NCBI RefSeq assembly: GCF_905475465.1
Contig: NC_062238.1
Location: forward strand, 3,514,501-3,578,500
Reading direction: 5' to 3'
DNA: 64,000 nt
DNA from: Pieris napi
Taxonomy: Eukaryota; Arthropoda; Insecta; Lepidoptera; Pieridae
The translations under genes and the position numbers were made by a program. The number at the start of each line of letters is the position of its first letter. Within the stretch, counting starts at the first letter, position 1. This document shows, piece after piece, positions 38,061-47,500 of the stretch. The notes under the pieces were generated by a model that saw nothing but the letters and a program-made list of their open reading frames with translations, was not told where the DNA came from and did not search any database.

Positions 38061-41000
38061 TTAATCTTCCATGCTATCTCTGTAGCTTCTCACCACGAGC
38101 ATAGTAAAGATTCCATCTGAAACAAATAACTGTATCAAAATAAAAGATTAAGCCGGTCAAAATTTAACAGAGGTCTACAGGTTTTGTGATAAAACTCGTA
38201 AGGATTAAGTAAGAGTAATCGAATGTTAACACCAAATGAAAGTTTCAAAGAGATTTGTGTCGTCTCTTTCTGTCAATCTGTGTTTGAACTGTAATGAAAA
38301 GAGACAGGTAGTTTAGTTAAAACAGTGCATTTAAATTGTTTTTCTTTAATGAAATATGGTGAGACTTTATTAAATTCGATTCATTTATGTTTTTTTAATA
38401 TACATAGGCTGCACTAAAAGTATCGGGAATGGAATACTTTTACCACTGTTCCTATCATATGTCATTAAATCTTTTTAATTGAAAACTCCTTTTTTTTAAA
38501 CCGAATACCATTTTTTTTTTTAAAAAGATTCTCGGTCTTTTCACAAAGTTTTGTCAAACTTTTTTAGTCGTTGAGAAAATGGAATTAACTCGAGAAAATT
38601 CAAGAGCGATGATTTATTATGACTTTCGAAGTGGTTTATCACAAAAACAATGTGTTGACCGGATTATTTCTGCATTTGGTGATGAAGCCCCATCCAAAAC
38701 CACAATTTTGGAGACCCCAACTTCCGAATGGAATGGTTGCTTCAATGATTGGTTCCATCGTATGAAAAATGTGTCAAATTTTGCGGAGAATACTTCGAAA
38801 AGCAATAAATACATTTTTAAATAGTAATGTTGTGTCACTTCCTTGATTTCCGAAATTTTCAGTGCCGCCCTCGCAATAGGGGGGCAAACGAGCCTGCGGG
38901 ACGCCCAAAAAGGGCAGTCATCAAAGCCTATAGACACCTGTTTTTAGTGGGTGCGTTGCCGGCCTTTGAGGGAAGTGTACACTCGAATTTTGAACAGTTG
39001 GAGGTCGTATCTCTGAGGGAAGATCGCACCGGGAGGCGATTCCACAGTTCGCTAGTTCGCAAAAGAAAATGCCTTGTGAAACGGACTGTGGAAGATTTCC
39101 AGCCATCAAGGTGATGTTTTTTGGTGTTATTTGAAGGACGCAATATTAATTAAAAACATTCAAAGAGACAAGATTAAAAGTTATATATTTTTTACGATGT
39201 TCCAGACATAATGTCGCACAAGACTTTAAAAAGGTAATATTTTTATAAATTTAAAATACCTACATGGTATATTCAGAAACCATGCGATTACATGGTGAGG
39301 CTCAATACAATTGTTATTGAGATTATACTCCACAGCGCCCATTATACCCATAGCTGTAGACACTATGATAAAAATAGCTGTGGTGGACAGAAATACAGTT
39401 GCCGTAATCCTTTTTCTCTGAAATTTTTTTATAAATGTATTAACAAAAATGAAAGAAATTTTTAAATATATCACATGTTAAATCTATATACACAACTACT
39501 TTATACTACAATGCTGCAATAATTTAATTTCGCTTTATATATTAACGCTCTAAAAGGGTTTTTTTAATATTTTATATTAATATATTTAACCTACATACAT
39601 GGCAACATATTCCAATGAGAAACATAATGCTGGCACCAAAAATCATCAATCCCGACACCGCCCATGTAAATTTGAAGAATTTCATATATAATTTTTCGCC
39701 AGAGCAAGGCACTAGCAAATCAATCATATTTAGGGCAGATAACTGAAAAATACTTTATAATTAAGTTTACAGAATATACGAATATCATTAGAATAATTCA
39801 AATTAAAAAATCTAATACAACTTTTCAACATTCAGGCGCACACGTTTTATACATTTTATTTATATTATTAACATTCGCTCGAACGGTGAAGGAAAACATA
39901 GTGAAGAAATCGGCTTGTATTAGATCCAAACAGTCGACGGCGTGTCACAGGAGGCTGACTTACTTAAGTCAGCCTCCTGTGACACGCGATATATATACTA
40001 CACATGCATCCTAGTAAAGAAAATTATAACAAATTCCATCCAATCGAATATAAAATTACATAAAAAAACAAATACAAACCACTTGAGGAAAAAAAATAAA
40101 CTTCAACTTATAACACCGCGGACTAATTACGGAAAAACAACAATATTATTCGAAGGAGCACAGTTGTTCAACAACTTACCAGAAGAATTGAAACTGTGCG
40201 AAAATATGAATGTTTTCAAAGGAGGTCTAAAAGATTATTTGCAATCAGTAATGTTTCCAACGCCCTAGAGAGACTAATATTATATAATTTTAGAATTAAG
40301 TACCTACTGTATCTCATTGTAAGCGAACTAAAAGTTCTTAGGAGTAATAAAGTTCTTTAAACCTAAGTATTAGATTAACAAATTATCATAAAACAGATAC
40401 AGAAATCTGATACCCAGACCCAAAGAGGTTGCAGAGACGCTGATTTTTTTAATGTTAATAATTGTGAATTTTTTTCTTTAATACTTATACTCAGTAAGTT
40501 TATGTATTGTGTATATTTACAATAATAATACCTACTCTAGTTTTAAGTACTAAGAAATCAACGTTTATCAATTTCAAAAATTAAATGTGATACTTCTATT
40601 CTAAGCATGGTAAATAATACTTTTTAATAGTTTATATACTGTTATTTTATCAAGCCACCAAAAAGAATGTTATCAGTTACTAGCTGATCCGGCAGACGTC
40701 GTTTTGCCATATATATCGTTTATAATAAAAAATCGGGGATGTTCGTAGAGGGGTGAAAATTAGGCGTTGCATGTATTTTTTAATGTTGTATCATAAAAAA
40801 ATAAAAACAGAAAAAAATATCTAAAAATAAAAATATATATATTTAGAGGTGGACTACCCCTAACATTTAGGGGGATGAAAAATAGATGTTGGCCGATTCT
40901 CATAGATACCGGATAAGCACAAAAAATTTCATCAAAATCGGTCAAGCCGTTTCGGAGGAGTATGGCAACGATAACTGTGACACGAGAATTTTATATATTA

Positions 41001-41586
41001 GATTAGTTCAGTCTAGTATGATAAATTTGGGATTAAATAAAATATAGTATGCTGATCTATGCTACCAAGCATATGTGGTAGATTTCGGAAGTTTCCACAA
41101 ATTAATCGGAAAAGTAAATTTGACGTCTATGTTCTAATTAGGAAACATTCAACATAAGGAAAACTTTAAATTTCATCTATTATGGAGGTCACTTTCCCAC
41201 GGATACCTGGATAATATTGATAGGAATTTGAGGTCGGTTTAATTCACCTGAACTTCTTTAAGGATATTTGTTAGAATATGTATTTTTGGAACGCAACCAA
41301 TTTTAAGTATAAAATTAGGTCACGAGAGGACCTTTACTTCCTTCCATTCTTAATGCACAAAATTTCGTCCTTGTTAATCTCAGAATAAATAGTGTTAATT
41401 AAATATTCCTTTTATTACAACATCCACGTACATTCCAATATAGTATTAGTAAAGAAAACGCACTAAGGATTTGTGATATATATATCAAAAACTTACTACT
41501 CCACATACTGCGAATATAATTGAACCAGTTTTCAAAGAGAAACAGCAACATTTTTCAATACTCGGGAGAGATTCAAAAAGAGGCAT
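38061..41586 (-). CDS. Gene C: four-transmembrane paralogue of A and B, spliced
   Basis: Exons: 41586-41497 (30 codons, donor GTAAGT), 39742-39599 (48 codons, acceptor TTTCAG, donor GTATGT), 39417-39264 (154 bp, acceptor TTTCAG, donor GTAGGT) and 38116-38061 (acceptor TTTCAG, stop TAA). The product is 147 aa. CCC lies at residues 13-15, followed by FSLKTG; helices are about 21-41 (spanning the first junction), 55-77, 82-109 and 120-141, then the polar tail RDSMED. The second exon opens Leu-Ser and carries a downstream Cys, as in A and B. Intron 1 (1.75 kb) contains a SINE split by a LINE remnant plus a Helitron; intron 3 contains a mariner and a LINE 3' end. Whether these insertions disturb splicing cannot be told from sequence. 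Function is unknown. Confidence 0.78.
38405..38871 (+). mobile_element. mariner element, deleted, in intron 3 of gene C
   Basis: The 5' end AGGCTGCACTAAAAGTATCG is a mariner-type terminal repeat; a degenerate inverted copy (TTTTCAGTGCCGCC) closes the element near 38871. Between them lies a shortened transposase frame. The exact 3' boundary is blurred because a LINE 3' end begins immediately after. Confidence 0.75.
38579..38824 (+). pseudogene. mariner transposase, N- and C-termini fused by deletion
   Basis: An 81-codon frame starting MELTRENSRAMIYYDF and continuing through the first helix-turn-helix to APSKTTI. It then jumps directly to SEWNGCFNDWFHRM, which in full-length transposases (about 345 aa) is the C-terminal end. 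Roughly 260 codons, including the whole DD34D catalytic domain, are missing. The deletion kept the frame, so a mini-protein with the DNA-binding half-domain could in principle be made; activity as a transposase is excluded. Confidence 0.8.
38872..39143 (-). mobile_element. LINE 3' end with RT C-terminal remnant
   Basis: On the minus strand the frame reads RTSELWNRLP, the conserved near-terminal motif of Jockey/R1-like reverse transcriptase ORFs. It is followed by a 3' UTR containing GGGTGCG...GACTGCCC and a run of six C/G near 38880. A related 3' UTR fragment lies at 45690-45800. It is 5' truncated and lies in intron 3 of gene C, abutting the mariner. Confidence 0.6.
39940..39987. repeat. Perfect 23-bp-arm palindrome at the SINE/LINE junction
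   Basis: Positions 39940-39962 are exactly the reverse complement of 39965-39987, with only CT between. The left arm is normal SINE sequence (GCGTGTCACAGGAGGCTGA...), so the right arm is an inverted copy of it made at the insertion point. Confidence 0.9.
39988..40368 (+). pseudogene. LINE reverse-transcriptase C-terminus, 5' truncated
   Basis: The frame to the stop at 40268 ends GAQLFNNLPEELKLCENM...FKGGLKDYL, the usual C-terminal signature of non-LTR retrotransposon ORF2 (W/F-N-x-LP...FK-x-x-LK-x-YL). About 100 bp of 3' UTR follows, ending near TAATAAAGTTCTTTAAACC. The apparent ATG of the frame lies in SINE sequence and is not native. Only the last 90 or so codons survive. Confidence 0.7.
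40680..41002 (-). mobile_element. Non-autonomous Helitron (family 2), intron 1 of gene C
   Basis: On the minus strand it begins TCTAATATATAAAATTCTCG and ends in a GC hairpin (GGCAAAACGACGTCTGCC) followed shortly by CTAG, inserted between A and T. It closely matches copies at 22342 and 33354. Confidence 0.8.
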
Positions 41587-41746
41587 TCTAACATCTAAAA
41601 TCCAATACAAATATTAAACATTTTAAATCCACCAAAACAACGTTCTGCCAACAATACTGACAGAGCACACGATGTGTCAAAATAATTGATAGAATAATCA
41701 AATTATTAAAATCTTTAGTCTTTCTGTACCACCAGCACCAAAAAAA

Positions 41747-41900
41747 ATGATAAAAACACCCTGTAGAGAAAGGCCAACTGCAGACCTGAAATATGATGGG
41801 TTCTATAATTTCCCAACATTTTGGTGCAAAGGACAATGCAAGCTATGCATCAAAGGCCAGAACTGCTTTTTCAATTTCCATGATGTAAATTTCCAAATAA
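41747..41900 (+). pseudogene. piggyBac-like transposase C-terminal remnant
   Basis: The plus-strand frame reads LKYDGFYNFPTF, then CKGQCKLCIKGQ and NCFFNFHD. The order DG-x-x-N/H-x-P, Cys pairs, then NCF-x-x-FH matches the Cys-rich C-terminal tail of piggyBac transposases, with an apparent internal deletion between the first Cys pair and NCF. No ends or TTAA duplication were found. It sits about 160 bp upstream of the gene C start codon. The antisense frame also looks like a membrane exon (see rejected list). Confidence 0.45.
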
Positions 41901-42347
41901 ATCTGATTTTGTATATATTTTTGTTTCATTGAAGTTCTATCTTTATCATTAACTAAATGGTACAAACTACTGATTATTAACGTAGTTTTTATATTCATTT
42001 TAATATAAGTAAATAATTATATAATCAAGTCATAGATAACTTGGCGATGTATCCCACAAAATACCTACATGTGATTTTTTTATACTACCCTCATGAATTT
42101 TTTTAAGTATTTTTTCTAGACACCTTGGGTCATTACGGTTAAGTGCTATGAATATTATTTTGATATTCAAAAAAAATTAAGTCTGCCATGTTATGGGTTA
42201 AAAAGTCCATACCGTTTTTTATTCGGTAATTAAAATTTATCTGTACATATATACCCCTACCATTCCTACCATATAATAAAAACAGAATCAACTTACAAAA
42301 CCTACTTTAAACATACACAAATAACATTAAATTAGTAAAATTTCAAA

Positions 42348-42695
42348 TCTTAATATATATAAATTACGTATCACCTTGTTGGTCCGCTATGGACTCCTAA
42401 ACTGCTTAACCGATTTCAATCAAATTAGGACACCGTGTGCAGTTTGATCTAACTTAAAAGATAGGATTTATACCCACAGTATTATTTTATTACAAATTAT
42501 CTGTGGTATACAACATACTTGATGGCGCTATGTGGAAAGTATCAACGTTTCACATAAGCTACAATTTAATGGCATAACCACCAACAAAAGCATGGTGGTC
42601 CCCATGACTGGTGTTCTCCTACCGTTTCCCTGGAATAGTTTACTACTATATAATATAACAACTTAGCCACAGCAACGCTTTGCCGAGTCTGCTAG
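42348..42695 (+). mobile_element. Non-autonomous Helitron (family 1) between genes B and C
   Basis: Starts TCTTAATATATATAA after an A and ends GAGTCTGCTAG before a T; it shares its whole length with copies at 10162 and 28942, including ATGGACTCCTAAACTGC, GATGGCGCT and CATGGTGGTC. It has no coding capacity. Confidence 0.8.
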
Positions 42696-42902
42696 TTTAC
42701 TATGAAATATAATTGTAAGTATCCTTTTTTGTATTCTTTACGGACAGAGAAAATATCCGGATTACTTTTAATTTACGTCTTATAGACAATAAATGAGTTC
42801 TATCAAATATTTGACCAAAAGCTCAGTATCTATTACAATTAGGCATTATGTGTACGGGTACAATGTCTCGTTAAAATGAATAAAATTAATATTCGTGAAA
42901 TA

Positions 42903-42908
42903 TTTATT
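42903..42908 (-). terminator. AATAAA polyadenylation signal, gene B
   Basis: An AATAAA on the minus strand begins only about 7 nt after the gene B stop codon, implying a very short 3' UTR if used. Confidence 0.35.
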
Positions 42909-42914
42909 TCCTAT

Positions 42915-44048
42915 TTATCCTTCGTAAGAGTTGACAATGACGATAAAGTAACCCCACACTGAAACAAATCGAAAATTTATATCAATAAGTATAAAACCAA
43001 TTTTTTTATCCAAAGATATCTTTTTATTTAGTAAAATTATTGGGTATACTACAATAAAACACATTACTTAATCAATACATAAATACTCACTGAAAAAATA
43101 AAGTATCAAATGGAATATTTGTGAGTAGTACCAGCGACAATCAGTGTATTGTTCCTGTATTACCATAAGAACTGCGTACGGTACGGATATTAGTGACGTC
43201 ACTATTGCACTTATTATTAATAAATCGGCATATATTTGTCGATAATTCTGAAATAAGCCAAATATACATTAAAATGTCGGGTTCATTATCAATAAACATG
43301 GAATTAAAATTTGTATATATTTATAAAAACATTGATGTACGAATTCTGTAAAACTATATAATTACATATGTGTACTTGTAAACTTAAGTACATCCTTCAA
43401 GAAAAGAGCGTACATATTATTAAAAGGCCGCAATATGAGTGTCCATGAGCGGCACTCTCATCACTTACCAGAGTTATATAAAAAAAAGACATAAAATATC
43501 TTACGGAATTATAAAGACGATAAGTGAAATACCATAAAAATGCCAAGTAGAAATGCAAAGCAATTTGCAATTATAAAAAGCTCGCACACGAATAATAGCC
43601 ATCGTAGTATGTTTGTAGGAATTTTTACAAAGCTAGATGCTTCGAAGAGAGATCTACAATGCGGCAAACCTAGCAAGCCTGCTGTGTGAATGCTTGAAAG
43701 CTGAAAATCATATAATTAATTTGTGAATATTAAACTATACTAGTAAGTTGGTTCCGCTCTTAAAACGCTTTAGACTAAGAAATAAAAGTTTGTAAAACAT
43801 TAAAATTCCCATCTATGATCTGGTGGTACTCCTCACAGTGTACGGACCATTACATGCTATCATATTTACGATAAGAAGTCATAGTAATTGTGCAAAAAAC
43901 AGCATAATCGAGACATTATTATAAAATTACAATATTTGAATCAAACACTTACCATGCCTATAATAATAATAATAACACAGGCACATTTTAAATCTCTAGT
44001 GCAATAACTGAATCTATTTACTTTTGGAATAAATAATAATATTCCCAT
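42915..44048 (-). CDS. Gene B: four-transmembrane paralogue of A and C, spliced
   Basis: Exons: 44048-43953 (32 codons, donor GTAAGT), 43700-43533 (56 codons, acceptor TTTCAG), 43247-43091 (157 bp, acceptor TTTCAG, donor GTGAGT) and 42958-42915 (acceptor TTTCAG, stop TAA). The joined product is 154 aa. Helices: about 21-44 across the first junction (contains a run of five Ile), 62-88, 94-118 and 132-151. Exon 3 has exactly the length and phase of the gene A equivalent. The last exon starts TGTGGGG against TGTGGTC in A and gives WGYFIVIVNSYEG against WSYFLIVVYSYRR, a clear paralogy. Cys residues lie at 16, 22 and 24, but the compact CC motif of A and C is not kept. The GTATTT donor after exon 2 is weak. 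No exon matching the optional exon of A fits in the 252-bp first intron. Confidence 0.75.
43391..43475 (+). mobile_element. LINE 3' tail fragment in the second intron of gene B
   Basis: CTTCAAGAAAAGAGCGTA, then AAAAGGCCGCAA...GAGTGTCCATGAGCGGC matches the tail family seen at 27081-27231 and, inverted, at 19857-20095. Confidence 0.55.
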
Positions 44049-44432
44049 TTAATAGTGTATTTCGCCTCAGTATTTTGTTTTCATAGCTATTCCTATAGAG
44101 TATAACAAAGACTTGCGTATTTTGACAAGACTTTGACAAAATAAATGACACAGCATTTCCATAAATTACAGAAAACGAAAAGAAGATTAAGCTAGAAGTG
44201 TTTCTACGACATAGATATTGGTTATTATTATTATATACATTTATGAAAAAAAGTTAAAATTAAATTTTGTGAACTGTTACAATAGGTATACTGTCATAGT
44301 TGTTTTTTTTAGCTCAAATATAATATGTACTAATATTGAAAAATAAAATAATTAATATAATAAAGCAAGTTAATAATTTTTACATTTTTAAATACTTTGT
44401 ATTGGAAAGAAAAACATTATTTTAGTACTATA

Positions 44433-44438
44433 TTTATT
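44433..44438 (-). terminator. AATAAA polyadenylation signal, gene A
   Basis: An AATAAA hexamer on the minus strand lies about 84 nt beyond the gene A stop codon and well before the start of gene B. Spacing fits a short 3' UTR; cleavage itself is inferred. Confidence 0.45.
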
Positions 44439-44521
44439 ATGAATAAACACAGATTCGTAAAATGACTCCACTTCAAACTCTCTGCATTGTGAGTGAGCTA
44501 TTAGTATATCTTCTTCCAAGA

Positions 44522-47500
44522 TCACGTCGGTTTCCGTCTGTAGGAATACACTACTATTAAAAAGTAGGACCACACTGAAAAGCAAAAAATATTATTGTAA
44601 TTTACCGAATTTTCTAGGTTGTAGTACGTTTCTACTGTACTGGGAGCGCATAAATTTTCTAATTCGATCAAGTCGGGTCAATTTTCGAGGTGGTTTTGAA
44701 TATGAATGTACTACTGCGAAGAAATGTAGCCAAATGCACCAAGCTGAAAGAATTATGAGCTTACTTACACATAGCTACAAGGCACTATTAACACAGATAA
44801 ACAAATTTCTAACTTAACAAAACATGACATGACATTTATCTTCGGATTTTGGCAATAATAATAATATTCCATATAAAAAAGGGTGCTTGTACTTATGTAC
44901 GCGCGTAAGTAGTTATACTTCTTTTGCATTATTAAAAAAAATTTTTGATTGCATGCAAATAATTAATTACAATTAAATAATCAAAGACTGGAAAAGGAGT
45001 CTTTATAGTCAATAAAATTCAGTTTACATGTGAAAAATTAAATAAATAAATAAATAATTATTATTATTCTCTTACATTAAGTGTAACATAAATTCTATTA
45101 TTATTCGAATGTTGTTTTTAAATTATGTCCAATGCCGTAGCATCTTCTGTGGGCAACTTCATTCTGTTAATTTTGTGTAACGGTGCGCGCGCATCGTAAA
45201 ATTACACTCTCATCAATTTTTCATAACGCGCCTAAAGAAGTATAACTTCAAAAATTTTAAAACAGGCTATGGGATTGATTAGACAATTACCGGACTTCAT
45301 ATAAAATCTATTCCTATTCTCATAAGACTTATTCGTAGACTAAATGTATCGTTGTGAAAGCTTTCATTAAAATATATATAGAGGTTTCTATTAGCTACTT
45401 TTAAAATCGTATTAATTAACCGGGTAACACATATAATCGGAGAAAATACATACTTAATAAATCAACAAGCGAAAAAACGAACTCAAACACGGGGAACGAT
45501 CCTCCCATAAACACACAAGCTGAGACATATAGCAATCCATATATAAATGATAATATAACAGCAGGCAGTCCGAACATTATAAAATATTTTCCCGCTTGTT
45601 GTCCTAGTCCCTGCAATAAATTGTGATTTAAAAACATGTATAGGTATATATATACTTTAGTTAACAAGGCATTTTGTATATATAAGCTTATTCTTAAAAT
45701 CAGATGAGTCCCTCAACGCACCCACTAAAATTGGGTGTCTATGGGATGCGTAGACTGCCCTTTTTGGTCGTCCCGCAAGCTCGATTGCCCCCCTCTTATT
45801 TAAAAAAAAAGTCTCCTGCCTGTTACATAAATAAAAAAGGGAAACTTCTGGATTGATGAGTAAAATACGAAATATATTAGGTTTATTACTTTACAAACGT
45901 ATTTATATCTAAATAAAATAGTCTATTATACGACTTATTACATGATTCTTTATTTTTAATCAGAATACTTTTACATTTTAAAGTGTTTTGATTAATTTAA
46001 AAATACATTACAATTTGCAATTAAGATATAAGAACCCATTTCCTTAAATATTCCTTTTACTTCAATATAATAAAAATAATGGAATACTACAGTTCTCATT
46101 GAGAATATTACTAATTAAGCTAGCTTTACCATAAAACTTAGTCACTTATTTAGTCTAATTTACTGAGTACTAATTATAGTGTGTAGAATGAAAATAAAGT
46201 CTCCTCTAGTGGGTCATATAAATATTTGTCACGGTCGTGTATTACGATTACGATAGCTTAAAGTTTCAAATGACGTCTGATCTGATTGCTACTTATTCAT
46301 AACTTCATATATAATCTAAGCTCTTACCCGAAACATTTTCACCAATAAATTGATACTGGACAATAGGAAGAGAGCATCTGCAACTAGTACCAGCCATCCC
46401 AAAAACCGTACAACACTGACGAATTGTGAATGGGCCTCTCCGTCTGCAGACCCCATTCGTAGTAACGAAGTTGGAGCAGCAGTTTCCGTTTTATTCCTGA
46501 CAATACATGATGGTCCGAGTCCAGCATTTGCACCGAAGCCAAAACTAAGCTATGAGCAACAAGTATATTATTATAACTAAAAAAATATGTATATATTTTT
46601 AAAACTTATCTACACATCTATGCACCCATGACATTTTCTTTTTTATAATCTTTGTTAAGTTTATTTTTTCTGAACTTTAGGCAAGCTTATTTTAAGCATC
46701 TTTTCATCTACTCCAGAAATTATTTTTTTTACTTTCATATTATTTATATAGTTTATAATCAAGGGTAAAATCCGTTTAATAGCAATAGTTACTAAGCACA
46801 TAGATAATGCCAAAATGCATAATATCTTCACCAGAATTTATTTGTTCCTACTTTTAATACTAAGCCGATAATGGTACTTTCAAAGGGTAATCATATTGGT
46901 AAATATATAACAAAAAAAATTGTATATATCCTAAAACTATATTTTTAAACTTACGATATTATTGAGATTTATATCCACAACGTCAGCGCGCGATGAGCTG
47001 GTTGTGACGATACAAGACACACGGATCACGTAGGCGTGTCGAATCACAGCCCATGACACCAGGGGACACGTTACCTGCAATGGTTATTTAGCAAAGCCTT
47101 TAAACATTAGTCTAATATATGTGATAAATATAAATTCTTGTTGGTGAGGTCAGCCAGTGGGCTGGCATGATACAGTGGTATCATATAAATGCAAACACTT
47201 TCAGTTAAGTTTAGTTTTATAGCATTACTGAATTAAGGTGTATATATATATATATATATATATAGCATTAGTAAATATATATTTTAAGATTAAAATATTT
47301 CTTTACATATTAAATTGTTAAATCCATAATTTAGCAACCGTGACCCGTAAACCTTAAAAAGCTATATACCTAAACCTCCTAAATCATTTTAGATATTGAA
47401 AACCGCAATTTCTCTAGAACTCAAATTAAAGCAACGTTCGTAAGAAACTTAAACGTTTAACGTTTGACCGTTTCTGACTACTATGAAGTCTTATTTTTCG

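Larger units (their letters stand above)
39868..40450 (+). mobile_element. SINE, 5' truncated and split by a LINE insertion
   Basis: SINE body from TAACATTCGCTCGAACGG (39868) to AGGAGGCTGA (about 39958), resuming at ATTAGATTAACAAATTATC (40369) and ending in GCTGATTTTTTT. The tRNA-like head is missing. About 14 bp of the SINE between the two parts was lost when the LINE fragment entered. It lies in intron 1 of gene C. Confidence 0.75.

Noticed and set aside
38827..39114. 95-codon plus-strand frame with Arg-rich sequence.
   Set aside because: Antisense of the LINE 3' end, whose RT motif RTSELWNRLP is on the minus strand.
41588..41836. Minus-strand frame with a hydrophobic stretch ending VFLSFFLVLVVQKD, first taken as the last exon of gene B.
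   Set aside because: A far better last exon for B was found at 42958-42915 with matching phase and residues. The plus strand of this segment looks like a piggyBac remnant, so the minus frame is most likely an antisense coincidence.
43190..43201. GTGACGTCAC, a perfect CRE palindrome.
   Set aside because: It lies inside a coding exon of gene B, so it is more simply explained as codons; kept only as a note.
43701..43952. Search for an exon in gene B equivalent to the extra exon of A.
   Set aside because: The only partly similar stretch has an in-frame TAA upstream, no usable acceptor in phase and a poor GTTTTA donor.
46350..46580. 76-codon plus-strand frame.
   Set aside because: It is the antisense of gene A exon 46549-46328, whose minus-strand frame has splice sites and family resemblance.
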